Shown: positions 39,668 to 48,673 of the stretch, in pieces | Position numbering within the stretch: the first letter of the stretch is position 1 | How the letters are laid out: every line of letters starts with the position of its first letter | Assembly (NCBI RefSeq): GCF_947500705.1 | Contig: NZ_CANMSY010000007.1 | Span: 124,001-188,000, forward strand | Length of the DNA stretch: 64,000 nucleotides | Direction: 5' to 3' | Source: an uncultured Brachybacterium sp. | GTDB lineage: Bacteria; Actinomycetota; Actinomycetes; Actinomycetales; Dermabacteraceae | Program-made: the position numbers and the translations under genes | Notes under the pieces: model-generated | What the model was told of the DNA's origin: nothing | Databases searched by the model: none | What the model saw: only the letters and a program-made list of their open reading frames with translations

Positions 39668-40834
39668 ATGATGGGAGGCACCGCACGGACAGTCCTCGCA
39701 GCCCACTCCGGCACCGGACTCTTCGGTGCGGACCGCATGCTGCTGGAGAGCGTGATCGGCCTGCGAGAAGCAGGATGCCGGGTGGTCATCGCGCTGCCCG
39801 CGACCGGGCCCCTGTCCGTCGAGCTGGAACGCATCGGCGCAGAGGTCGAGGTGATCGGGATGCTGGTCCTGAGCAAGCAGCTGCTCCGCCCTCGCAGCTG
39901 GCCGACGCTGGCCCGTCGATCGCTCCTCGGGCTGCCCCGCATCTGGCGCGTGATGGGACGAGTCCGCCCGGACGTCGTCTACGTCTCCACCATGGTGATC
40001 CCTCAATGGCCGCTGGTAGCCCGTAGCCGTGGCATCCGTTCGATCAGCCATATCCACGAGGCAGAGAGATCCGGCAGCCGCTGGGTGCGTCGACTCATGT
40101 ATCTGCCGCACCTCGCCTCGCAGCGGACGCTCGTCACCAGTCGATTCTCGCTCGAGACCATCCGTCGCGTGCTGCCCGCTCTTGCTCGACGAGCCGAGAT
40201 CGTCAGCAATGGAATCGTCTCCCCGCACGAACCGACACTCCCTCGCGAGCCGCTGGAGTCTCCCCTGCGGATCCTCTACATGGGCCATCTCTCGCCGCGC
40301 ACGGGAGCAGATCTCGGGCTCGAAGCAGCGACCCTGCTCCAGCAATCGGGCCGCCAGGTGGAGCTCACAGTTCTGGGTTCCCCCGCGGAAGGAGACGAAG
40401 GGTTCGCACAGCAGCTGCGGGACCAAGCAGCCAACGGTGACGTGGAGGTCCACTTCGCCGGGTTCCACCGCGATGTCTGGCCCTTCCTCGCCAGAGCCGA
40501 CGTCCTGCTGGCCCCGTCACGCTTCGACGAGCCCTTCGGGAACTCGGCGATCGAGGCAATCCTCGCCCTGAGACCGGTGATCGCGAGCAACTCCAGCGGA
40601 CTCAAGGAAGCCGCAGGAGGCTACCGCACGACGTTCTTCGTCCCCCCGGGGGACGCGAGGGCGATCGCAGACGCTCTCGAGGCCGTCGCCAGCTCCTGGT
40701 CCTCCATCATCCGATCGCTCTCCATCAGTCGACAGGAAGCGCTGCGGCGTCACGATCACGCGACCTATCGCGCCACGATCGCCCGTGCCTGCAGGGCGGA
40801 CGGTCGACCCGACAAGGGACAGCACAGCCTCTGA
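39668..40834 (+). CDS. GT4-type glycosyltransferase
   Basis: 388 aa from the ATG at 39668 (GTG 39647 and ATG 39671 are alternatives). The GT-B fold is recognisable: an N-terminal GTGLFGADRMLLESVIGLREAGCRV, a C-terminal donor-binding region with ILYMGHLSPRTGADL, and the EX7E block PFGNSAIEAILALRPVIAS. Such enzymes transfer sugars to polysaccharide or glycolipid acceptors at the membrane. It has no neighbours of the pathway here and stands between the two-component system and the efflux pump. Its GC is lower than neighbours, a hint of transfer. Confidence 0.85.
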   Translation: MMGGTARTVLAAHSGTGLFGADRMLLESVIGLREAGCRVVIALPATGPLSVELERIGAEVEVIGMLVLSKQLLRPRSWPTLARRSLLGLPRIWRVMGRVRPDVVYVSTMVIPQWPLVARSRGIRSISHIHEAERSGSRWVRRLMYLPHLASQRTLVTSRFSLETIRRVLPALARRAEIVSNGIVSPHEPTLPREPLESPLRILYMGHLSPRTGADLGLEAATLLQQSGRQVELTVLGSPAEGDEGFAQQLRDQAANGDVEVHFAGFHRDVWPFLARADVLLAPSRFDEPFGNSAIEAILALRPVIASNSSGLKEAAGGYRTTFFVPPGDARAIADALEAVASSWSSIIRSLSISRQEALRRHDHATYRATIARACRADGRPDKGQHSL

Positions 40835-40885
40835 TCCGGTGCTCAACGCGTTCGGATCCTGCGCTGATGCGCTGATCAGGTGGGG

Positions 40886-43800
40886 TCAGCCCCTGCCGAG
40901 TCGCCGCTTCACGATCCCGACCAACCCGCCGCGCTCCTTGAGGGACCTGCGGCGGCCATGGGCACTTGCGGGGGCCGGGCTCGTGGCCACGGTGCCACCG
41001 GGGTGATCGGTGCCACCGGGGTGATCGGTGCCGCCGGGGCGATCGGTGCCGCTGGGGCGATCGGTGCCACCAGCGCGGGCGGCGGAGCTGGCGCCGCCGG
41101 CCTCGGCGGAACCAGCCGTGCCCGTCGTGCCCGTCGCGCCAGCCGTGCCCAGCGCCGCCCGCGCCTGCGCCCGCTGCTCGGCCTCGCGGCGCTCCCGCTT
41201 CTCGTTCTCCGCCTTCGTACGGCTCTCGCGCAGCTGCCCGAGCCGGGCCTCCTCACGGATCCGCTTCCGCTCGCCCGGGCCCTCGGCGATCCGGTAGAGC
41301 ACCGGGACGATGACCAGGGTCAGCAGGGTCGAGGAGATCAGGCCTCCGATGACCACCACGGCCAGCGGCTGGGCGATGAAGCCGCCGTTGCCCGTGATGC
41401 CCAGCGCCATCGGGATCAGCGCGAAGATGGTCGCGGCGGCGGTCATCAGGATCGGGCGCAGGCGCTTGGCCGAGCCCTGGTGGAGGGCCTCGTCGAGCGT
41501 CATCCCGTCCCGTCGGTACTGGTTGACCAGGTCGATCAGCACGATGGCGTTGGTGACCACGATGCCCACCAGCATCAGCAGGCCGATCATGGAGGGGAGC
41601 CCCAACGGCACTCCGGTGATGACCAGCAGGCCCAGCGCGCCGGTGGCGGCGAAGGGGATGGAGACCAGCAGGATCAGCGGCTGGATCAGCGACTTGAAGA
41701 TCCACACCAGCAGCACGTACACCAGCAGGATCGCGGCGAGCATGGCGATGCCGAGCTGGCCGAAGGTCTCGTCGATGTCCGCGGCGGTGCCGCCGATCGT
41801 CGCCTCGACGCCCTCGGGCAGCTCCGCGGCATCGATCGCGTCGTTCGCCGCATCGGTCGCGACCCCGACGTCCTCCCCTGCCGGGGCGAGCGAGACGGTC
41901 ACGGTCTCCAGGGAGTCCTGAGTGTCGATGGAGGGGCGCGAGAGCTGCTCCTCGACGGTCGCGACGTCCTGCAGCGGGATGGTGCCCAGCAGGGTCAGGT
42001 CCTGCAGCTGGGCGAAGGTGTCGATGTTCTCGCCGCCGGCGACGTAGATGTCCAGCTCGTCGTCCTCGAGGGTGATGGTCCCGATCGCGCCGGGGTACAT
42101 CTGCTGGGCGACCAGGCCGATCACGGCTTCCTCGGTGAGTCCGCGCTGGGCGGCGGCCTCCCGGTCGACGGTGACCACGGCGGTGGGCTGGTCGGCCTGG
42201 AGGTCGCTGCCCACTTCGGCGACGCCGCTGGGCAGCGGGTCGAGCTCGGCGAGGATCGCGTCATTCGCGGCCTGCCGGTCCTCGGCGGTGGGACCGGTGA
42301 TGAGGATGTCCACCGAGCTGGAGCCGGTGGGCGAGGCGATGTCTGCGGCGTCGATGGTGCCCGGCTCCGGCAGGGCCTCGAGGGTCGTGACCATCTCGTC
42401 CAGGAGAGTTTCCTGATCGACGTCAGGGTCGGTGGTGATCGAGAAGCTGACCTCGTTCTCCGCTCCGCCGAAGCCGAAGCCGCCACCGCCGATGGTGGTC
42501 TGCACCGTCTCGACGCCGTCGACCGCCAGCAGCGCCTCCTCGCTCTCGGCCGCCTTGTCCGAGGACTGCTCGAGGCTGCTGCCGGCGGGGAGGGTCTGCG
42601 TGAGCGAGGCGATGTTCTGCCCGGTGTCGCCGAGGAAGCTGATGTTCACCAGCGGGATCAGGAAGACGGTCCCCACGAGCACCAGGATCGCGGCGCCGAG
42701 CGTGAGCAGGCGCTTGGGCAGCGAGTCCAGCACCAGGTGCAGCAGCGGCGCGTACATCCGGTGCAGCCAGGTGCGCTCCTCCCCGGCCTCGGCCTGTTCA
42801 CGGATCTCCGCGACCTGAGCGGCATCGTCGGGGTCGACGTCCTCATGCCCCTTGGGGACCTTGAGGAACCAGTAGGCCAGCACCGGCACGATGGTCAGCG
42901 CCACCAGCAGCGAGGACAGCATCGCGATGCCGACGGTCAGGGCGAAGGGACGGAACAGCTCTCCGGCCAGGCCGGCGACCACCGCGACCGGCAGGAACAC
43001 CACCACGGTCGCGAGGGTGGAGGCGGTGATGGCGCCGGCGACCTCGCTGACGCCGTCGAGGATCGCCCGGCGCTTGGTCTTGCCGTAGGCGAGGTGGCGG
43101 GTGATGTTCTCGATCACCACGATCGAATCGTCGACCACGCGGCCGATCGAGATCGTCAGCGCCGCCAGGGTCAGCAGGTTCAGCGTGTACCCGGTGACGA
43201 ACATGCCGATGAAGGCGATCAGCAGCGAGGTGGGGATCGAGATCGCGGTGACGAGCGTCGGGCGCACCCGGCGCAGGAACAGCAGGATCACGCCGACGGC
43301 GAAGAGCAGACCCAGTAGGCCCTCCTCGGCGAGCGCGAGGATCGACTCCTGGATGAAGGGAGCCTGGTCGAAGACGACGTCGGCCTCCGCGTCACCGCCG
43401 ACGCTCGGGAGGGTGTCTGCAAGGACCCCCTCGACGCCCTCGGAGACATCCACGACGTTCCCGCCGACGGTCGCGGTGACCAGCAGCACCAACGACTCAC
43501 GCCCGTTCGTGCGCGAGACCGAGGTGGCCTCCTGCTCGGTGCGCTCGACCGTGGCGACCTCGGCGAGCGTGACCGGCGCGGCGGGCTCCTGGAGCTGTGC
43601 ATCGGGCTGCGGCTGGCCTTCCTCACCCAGCTGGCCCTCCCCCGGCTGGCCCTCCTCCGCCTCCTGGCTGCCCTCGGCGGGCATCAGCACGATCTGCTCG
43701 AGGCTCTCGACGGTGTCGAGGCTCTGGCCGAGCACCACGTCCAGGGTGCGGTCGCCGTCGACGACGGAACCGCCGGGCAGGGACAGGCCGTGAGCGTCCA

Positions 43801-44416
43801 GAGCGGTGGTGATGTCGCTCTCGGTGAGGCCTTTCTCGGCCAGGGCGTCCTCGTCAGGCGTGATCTGCACGATCTGCTCGGGAGCGCCGATCACGGCCAC
43901 CGAGGAGACCCCGTCCACCCGCTCGAGATCCGGGGTGACCGAGGTCTCGAGCCGGGAGGCGAGGTCGGAGGGCTCCAGGTCCGAGGAGACGGACAGCACG
44001 ACCGCTGGGAGGTCGCTGCTGCCGCCGGCGACGACCTGCGGATCCGCCTCCTCGGGCAGTTGACCCTCGATGCGGGTGAGGGCGGCGTCGACCTGGTTCG
44101 AGGCACGGGCCACGTCGGTGCCGTAGGTGAGCTCGACGGTGACCATGGACAGGCCCGCCTGCGAGCTCGACGAGGTCCCCTCGACGTTCTCGAGCCCGGA
44201 GAGGGACTGCTCGACCGGGGCGCTGATCCGCTCACGAACCTGCTCGGAGGAGGATCCCGCGGAGATGGTCACCACCTGGATCTGCGGGAGCGACACCGAG
44301 GGGATGAGCTCCTGGCGCATCGTGGTCATGACGAACACGCCGATGATCGATACGGCGATGCACACCAGTGCGATGAAGGACCGGTTGTTCAGGCTCAGCG
44401 TGGCCAGGCGGTTCAT
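40886..44416 (-). CDS. RND family efflux transporter (AcrB/HAE1-like)
   Basis: 1176 aa from the ATG at 44416 with GAGGAG 4-5 nt upstream; a 19-residue longer frame is discarded. It has the RND layout: helix 1, a large external loop, six helices, a second loop and five helices, with GRVVDDSIVVIENI carrying the two proton-relay Asp in helix 4. In Gram-positives such single-gene pumps lack adaptor and outer-membrane partners. The C-terminus is a highly charged helix followed by repeats of GGTDRP/GGTDHP. It exports drugs or lipids; no substrate is predicted. Confidence 0.92.
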   Translation of the reverse strand: MNRLATLSLNNRSFIALVCIAVSIIGVFVMTTMRQELIPSVSLPQIQVVTISAGSSSEQVRERISAPVEQSLSGLENVEGTSSSSQAGLSMVTVELTYGTDVARASNQVDAALTRIEGQLPEEADPQVVAGGSSDLPAVVLSVSSDLEPSDLASRLETSVTPDLERVDGVSSVAVIGAPEQIVQITPDEDALAEKGLTESDITTALDAHGLSLPGGSVVDGDRTLDVVLGQSLDTVESLEQIVLMPAEGSQEAEEGQPGEGQLGEEGQPQPDAQLQEPAAPVTLAEVATVERTEQEATSVSRTNGRESLVLLVTATVGGNVVDVSEGVEGVLADTLPSVGGDAEADVVFDQAPFIQESILALAEEGLLGLLFAVGVILLFLRRVRPTLVTAISIPTSLLIAFIGMFVTGYTLNLLTLAALTISIGRVVDDSIVVIENITRHLAYGKTKRRAILDGVSEVAGAITASTLATVVVFLPVAVVAGLAGELFRPFALTVGIAMLSSLLVALTIVPVLAYWFLKVPKGHEDVDPDDAAQVAEIREQAEAGEERTWLHRMYAPLLHLVLDSLPKRLLTLGAAILVLVGTVFLIPLVNISFLGDTGQNIASLTQTLPAGSSLEQSSDKAAESEEALLAVDGVETVQTTIGGGGFGFGGAENEVSFSITTDPDVDQETLLDEMVTTLEALPEPGTIDAADIASPTGSSSVDILITGPTAEDRQAANDAILAELDPLPSGVAEVGSDLQADQPTAVVTVDREAAAQRGLTEEAVIGLVAQQMYPGAIGTITLEDDELDIYVAGGENIDTFAQLQDLTLLGTIPLQDVATVEEQLSRPSIDTQDSLETVTVSLAPAGEDVGVATDAANDAIDAAELPEGVEATIGGTAADIDETFGQLGIAMLAAILLVYVLLVWIFKSLIQPLILLVSIPFAATGALGLLVITGVPLGLPSMIGLLMLVGIVVTNAIVLIDLVNQYRRDGMTLDEALHQGSAKRLRPILMTAAATIFALIPMALGITGNGGFIAQPLAVVVIGGLISSTLLTLVIVPVLYRIAEGPGERKRIREEARLGQLRESRTKAENEKRERREAEQRAQARAALGTAGATGTTGTAGSAEAGGASSAARAGGTDRPSGTDRPGGTDHPGGTDHPGGTVATSPAPASAHGRRRSLKERGGLVGIVKRRLGRG
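40990..41080. repeat. 18-bp tandem repeat at 3' end of RND gene
   Basis: Four or more copies of GGTGCCACCGGGGTGATC-type units, coding the GGTDRP/GGTDHP tail. Confidence 0.8.
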
Positions 44417-44570
44417 CCTGCTCCTCAGGGGCGATGCGCGACGGGGTGGTGCGGCCCGTCGCCGCGACCCCATGGTGCTGAGGTCTGGAGTCCTGGCGTC
44501 GAGTGCTCCTCGCGCACTGTCTCACGCCTGCCTGCGAACTCGGATCCGACGAACGTCGCGAATCTCGTCG

Positions 44571-44576
44571 CACAAT
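44571..44576 (+). promoter_or_regulatory. -10-like element CACAAT, leaderless MATE gene
   Basis: CACAAT, 6 nt (AGGGGG), then the GTG at 44583. The G-run could also act as ribosome site. Confidence 0.4.
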
Positions 44577-44582
44577 AGGGGG

Positions 44583-45938
44583 GTGCCCGCGTCCCCCGAT
44601 CCCTCCCCCCGCGAGGAGCGCGCCCGTCGGACCGTCGACCGGGAGATCCTGCTGCTGGCGATCCCGAGCCTCGGGGCGCTGGTGGCCGAGCCGCTGTTCC
44701 TGCTGACGGACTCGGCCTTCATAGCCCGGGTCTCGACCACGTCGCTGGCCGGTCTGGGCCTGGCCTCGACCGTGCTCACCACGATCGTGGGTCTGGCGAT
44801 CTTCCTGGCCTACTCCACGACCGCCGCGGTGGCTCGCTCCTTCGGCGCCGGCCGCACCCGGGAGGCGATCTCCCGCGGGATCGACGCCTGCTGGCTCGCG
44901 CTGGCCGTGGGTGCGCTGTCGACCGTGCTGCTGCTGGTGGCCGGGCGGACCCTGCTGGCCGCTTTCGGCCCGTCCCTGGAGGTCCTCGCCGAGGCGATGA
45001 TCTACCTGCGCCTCAGCGCCCTCGGTCTGCCGGCGATGCTCGCCGTCCAGGCCGCGACCGGCCTGGTGCGCGGCCTGCAGGACGCGAAGCTGCCGCTGGT
45101 GGTGGCCGTCGGCGGTGCGCTGGTGAACATCCCGCTGAACGCGGTGCTGATCTTCGGCCTGGATCTGGGGATCGCGGGCTCCGCGATCGGCACCGTCATC
45201 TCCCAGTGGGGAATGGCCACGGTGCTGCTCGGGGTGATCGTCCATCGGGCACGCCGGGAGGGCATCGCACTCACCCCGCACCTGACGAACCTGGTCTCTG
45301 TGGGCCGGGACGCGGTGCCGATGTTCGTGCGCACCCTCGGGCTGCGGGTGGTGGTGATCGCCGGGACCGTGGTCGCCACCCGGCTGGGCGATGTGCAGCT
45401 GGCCGCGCACCAGCTCGCCATGACGGTCTTCACCGCGCTGTCCCTGACGCTGGACTCCCTGGCGATCGCGGGCCAGGCCCTCACCGGCCGTCACCTCGGT
45501 GCCTCCGACCCGGACACCGTGCACGCCGTGACCCGGCGCCTGATGACCTGGGGCGTGGGCGGCGGAGCGGTCGTCTCCGTGCTGCTGCTGGCGGCGAGCT
45601 ATGTGGTGCCCGAGCTTTTCACTCCGGACGTCGCCGTGCAGGAGAACCTGCGCGCCGCACTCTGGGTGCTCGTGGCCACCCAGCCGATCGCCGGGTACGT
45701 GTTCGTGCTGGACGGGGTGCTGATGGGCGCCGGAGACGCTCCCTACCTCGCCAAGGTGGGCATCCTGATCGCGGTCGCGATCCTGCCCGGCGCCGTCCTG
45801 GTGGCCTGGTGGGCTCCGGCGGGGCCGTGGGGACTCGCCATGCTGTGGCTGGCCTGCAACTTCCTGTTCATGGTGCTGCGGGCGATCAGCCTGGGCCTGC
45901 GGGTCCGTACCGACACCTGGATGCGGCTGGGCGATTGA
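44583..45938 (+). CDS. MATE family efflux transporter, DinF-like
   Basis: 451 aa with twelve hydrophobic segments. The N-terminal IPSLGALVAEPLFLLTDSAFIARVST and the internal repeat with LDSLAIAGQALTGRHLGA are DinF/NorM-type signatures. It exchanges protons or Na+ for cationic compounds. The GTG at 44583 is preferred over longer frames because an A-rich -10 element is 6 nt upstream. It is divergent from the RND pump, giving an export locus with two different families. Confidence 0.92.
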   Translation: MPASPDPSPREERARRTVDREILLLAIPSLGALVAEPLFLLTDSAFIARVSTTSLAGLGLASTVLTTIVGLAIFLAYSTTAAVARSFGAGRTREAISRGIDACWLALAVGALSTVLLLVAGRTLLAAFGPSLEVLAEAMIYLRLSALGLPAMLAVQAATGLVRGLQDAKLPLVVAVGGALVNIPLNAVLIFGLDLGIAGSAIGTVISQWGMATVLLGVIVHRARREGIALTPHLTNLVSVGRDAVPMFVRTLGLRVVVIAGTVVATRLGDVQLAAHQLAMTVFTALSLTLDSLAIAGQALTGRHLGASDPDTVHAVTRRLMTWGVGGGAVVSVLLLAASYVVPELFTPDVAVQENLRAALWVLVATQPIAGYVFVLDGVLMGAGDAPYLAKVGILIAVAILPGAVLVAWWAPAGPWGLAMLWLACNFLFMVLRAISLGLRVRTDTWMRLGD

Positions 45939-45981
45939 GGCCCCGCCAGGTCTTGACCGCAGGGCCACACCGCACCCGGGC

Positions 45982-47199
45982 TCATCCCTGTTCGACCGCG
46001 GCGCGCGAGTCGACGAAGGCGCGGACCGCCGCCTCGACGTCCTCCTCGGTGTGGGCGGCGGAGAGCTGCACCCGGATCCGGGCCTTGCCCTGCGGGACCA
46101 CGGGATAGGAGAAGGCGGTGACGTAGACGCCGTGCTCGAGCATCGCGTCGGCGATCCGGCCGGCCAGCGCCGCGTCCCCGAACATCACCGGCACGATCGC
46201 GTGCTCGCCGGGCAGCAGCTCGAAGCCCTCCTCGCTCATCCGGCGGCGGAACAGCTCGGCGTTGCGGAACAGGGTGCTGCGCAGCTCGGCGCTGCCTTCG
46301 ACCAGCTCGAGCGCGGTGAGGGTCGCGGCGACGATCGAGGGGGCCAGAGAGTTCGAGAACAGGTAGGGGCGACCCTTCTGGCGCAGCATCGCCACGATCT
46401 CGCGTCGGCCCGAGACGTACCCGCCGCTCGCGCCGCCGAGCGCCTTGCCGAAGGTGCCGGTATAGATGTCGATGCGCTCGGAGACCCCGAAGTGCTCGGG
46501 GGTGCCCGCGCCGGTCGCGCCCATGAAGCCGACGGCATGGGAGTCGTCCACCATCACCAGCGCCCCGAACTCCTCGGCCAGGTCGCAGATCCCCGGCAGC
46601 GGGGCGAGGAAGCCGTCCATGGAGAAGACGCCGTCGGTCACGATGATGGTGCGGCGCGCGCCCTGTCCCTCCCGCAGCGCCGCGACCGCCTCGAGCTGGG
46701 TGCGCAGATCATCGAGGTCGGCATTGCGGTAGCGGAAGCGGGCCGCCTTGGACAGCCGGATCCCGTCGATCAGCGAGGCGTGGTTCAGCGCGTCGGAGAT
46801 GATCGCGTCGTCCTTGCCGAACAGCGGCTCGAACACGGCGCCGTTGGCGTCGAAGCAGGAGGAGAACAGGATCGTCTCCTCGGTGCCGAGGAAGTCCGAG
46901 ACGGCGGCCTCGAGCTCGAGATGGAGGTCCTGGGTGCCGCAGATGAAGCGCACCGAGGCCATGCCGAAGCCCCGCTCGTCCAGGGCCCGCTTCGCGCTCG
47001 CGACAATCTCGGGATGATCGGCGAGGCCGAGGTAGTTGTTGGCGCAGAAGTTCAGCACCTCGGCGCCCGTGCGGCCCGCCGGACCGGCGGTGATCCGGCC
47101 GGCCTGCGGGGTGGAGATGACCCGTTCGTGCTTGTAGGTGCCGGCCTGCTCGATCTCGGTGAGCTCGGCGGTCAGCTGGTCCTTGAGATCGGTGTACAT
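45982..47199 (-). CDS. kbl: glycine C-acetyltransferase (2-amino-3-ketobutyrate CoA ligase)
   Basis: 405 aa. A PLP alpha-oxoamine synthase with the Schiff-base lysine K252 in [11 protein letters not shown] and the [10 protein letters not shown] block. It cleaves 2-amino-3-ketobutyrate with CoA into glycine and acetyl-CoA, step two of threonine breakdown. The ATG at 47199 follows GGAAGGA. It lies about 210 bp downstream of tdh on the same strand, with a stem-loop in between, so it may be transcribed both with tdh and alone. Confidence 0.95.
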   Translation of the reverse strand: MYTDLKDQLTAELTEIEQAGTYKHERVISTPQAGRITAGPAGRTGAEVLNFCANNYLGLADHPEIVASAKRALDERGFGMASVRFICGTQDLHLELEAAVSDFLGTEETILFSSCFDANGAVFEPLFGKDDAIISDALNHASLIDGIRLSKAARFRYRNADLDDLRTQLEAVAALREGQGARRTIIVTDGVFSMDGFLAPLPGICDLAEEFGALVMVDDSHAVGFMGATGAGTPEHFGVSERIDIYTGTFGKALGGASGGYVSGRREIVAMLRQKGRPYLFSNSLAPSIVAATLTALELVEGSAELRSTLFRNAELFRRRMSEEGFELLPGEHAIVPVMFGDAALAGRIADAMLEHGVYVTAFSYPVVPQGKARIRVQLSAAHTEEDVEAAVRAFVDSRAAVEQG

Positions 47200-47262
47200 C
47201 GTGGTGGGGTCCTTCCAGACAGGTTGATCCGAGGGTGATCCGAGGGTGATCGCCAACCGCGA

Positions 47263-47296
47263 CCGGAAAGGTTCCACTTCGCGGGAACCTTTCCGG
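47263..47296. terminator. 13-bp perfect stem-loop between tdh and kbl
   Basis: CCGGAAAGGTTCC and GGAACCTTTCCGG with an 8-nt loop. It may partly terminate tdh transcription, act as attenuator for kbl, or be a palindromic operator. Confidence 0.55.
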
Positions 47297-47337
47297 CCGT
47301 GGCGGGCGTGAGGCTCGGCGAGTTGGGGCGCGGGACG

Positions 47338-47415
47338 GTCAGGCGGGTCAGGCGGGTCAGTCGGGTCAGGCGGGTCGGACGGGCCGGACGGGCCGGACGG
47401 GCCGGACGGGTCAGT
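47338..47415. repeat. 9-bp tandem repeats downstream of tdh
   Basis: About eight contiguous 9-bp units (TCAGGCGGG, TCAGTCGGG, CCGGACGGG) reach into the tdh stop codon. It is a cousin of the array upstream of xdhC. Confidence 0.8.
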
Positions 47416-48478
47416 CGTCCAGCCTGCTCCAGTCCAGCACGACCTTGCCGGCGGTCCCGGCCTTGGCGATCTCGAAGCCGTGCTCCCACTCGCTGGCAGG
47501 GAGCACGTCGGTGATGGTGCGGGTGATCGCGGAGCGCAGCACCTCGGAGGTGCTGAGCATCGCGGACATCGCGTTCCAGGTCTCGAACATCTCGCGGCCG
47601 TAGATCCCCTGCAGGGTGAGCATGCGGGTGACGACCATGGTCCAGTCGATCTCGAACTGCTGCGAGGGCAGGCCCAGCAGCGCGATCTTGCCGCCGTGGT
47701 TCACGTTCTCGATCATCTCCTGCAGGGCCCGAGCCTGTCCGGAGATCTCGAGCCCCACGTCGAAGCCCTCCCGCATGCCCAGGCTGCGTTGGGCGTCGCG
47801 CACCTTCTGGCTGGACACGTCCAGGACCACATCGGCGCCGCAGCCCTCGGCCATCGTCAGGCGCTCGGGGGAGACGTCGGTGATGGTGATGTAGCGGGCG
47901 CCGGCGTGGCGGGCGACCGCGGCGGCCATCTGTCCGATCGGTCCGGCACCGGTGATCAGCACGTCCTCCCCCACCACCGGGAACTTCAGCGCGGTGTGCA
48001 CGGCATTGCCCAGCGGGTCGAAGACGGCGCCGAGCTCGGGGCTGATCAGCTCCTCGCCGCCGTCGTGCTCATGGACCCAGACGTTCTGGTGCGGGACGGT
48101 GACGTACTCGGCGAAGGCGCCGTCGCGCTGGACGCCCACGGAGCGGGTGCGGATGCACATCTGACGGCGGCCGGCCCGGCAGTTGCGGCACATCCCGCAC
48201 ACCACATGGCCCTCACCGGAGATGCGGTCTCCGACGCGCACATCGGTGACCTCCTCCCCCACCTCGACGACTTCGCCGTAGAACTCGTGGCCGGGGGTGA
48301 AGGGCACCGAGTCGCACATCGCCTCGGCCGAGGCATCCCAGGCCAGGATGTGCAGGTCGGTGCCGCAGATGCCGGCGCGCAGGACCCGCACCTTCACGTC
48401 CCAGGGCCCGCAGCCGGGTTCCTCGACCGTCGTCCATTCCAACCCGGCACCGGGTGCGACCTTGCGCAGTGCGCGCAT
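47411..48478 (-). CDS. tdh: L-threonine 3-dehydrogenase
   Basis: 355 aa, zinc-dependent medium-chain dehydrogenase, NAD-dependent, first step of threonine to glycine. Catalytic zinc ligands C38, H64 and E65 are visible ([18 protein letters not shown]), and the structural zinc site is C94, C97, C100 and C108. The NAD Rossmann motif is [13 protein letters not shown]. The ATG at 48478 is preceded by GGAGGAG. The C-terminus is slightly longer than the E. coli enzyme of 341 aa. Confidence 0.95.
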   Translation of the reverse strand: MRALRKVAPGAGLEWTTVEEPGCGPWDVKVRVLRAGICGTDLHILAWDASAEAMCDSVPFTPGHEFYGEVVEVGEEVTDVRVGDRISGEGHVVCGMCRNCRAGRRQMCIRTRSVGVQRDGAFAEYVTVPHQNVWVHEHDGGEELISPELGAVFDPLGNAVHTALKFPVVGEDVLITGAGPIGQMAAAVARHAGARYITITDVSPERLTMAEGCGADVVLDVSSQKVRDAQRSLGMREGFDVGLEISGQARALQEMIENVNHGGKIALLGLPSQQFEIDWTMVVTRMLTLQGIYGREMFETWNAMSAMLSTSEVLRSAITRTITDVLPASEWEHGFEIAKAGTAGKVVLDWSRLDD

Positions 48479-48673
48479 TGCTCCTCCGTTTCCTTGCCCT
48501 GGGCGTAGCGACGGTGCTCCTGCAGGGCGTGGCCAAACTACCGGAGATCCGGCACTGGGGAAGGCACCTTGGCGACGCAGCAGAGATCCCGGCCCCGGCG
48601 CCCCTGACGGGAGCGGGGACCGGGATCTCGTGGTCTGGACCGCGCTGCCTCTCAGGGCCGGCAAGCGGTCAGC

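Noticed and set aside
40880-43318. An 812-aa plus-strand frame opposite the RND pump
   Set aside because: Low-complexity Gly/Asp/Gln/His shadow.
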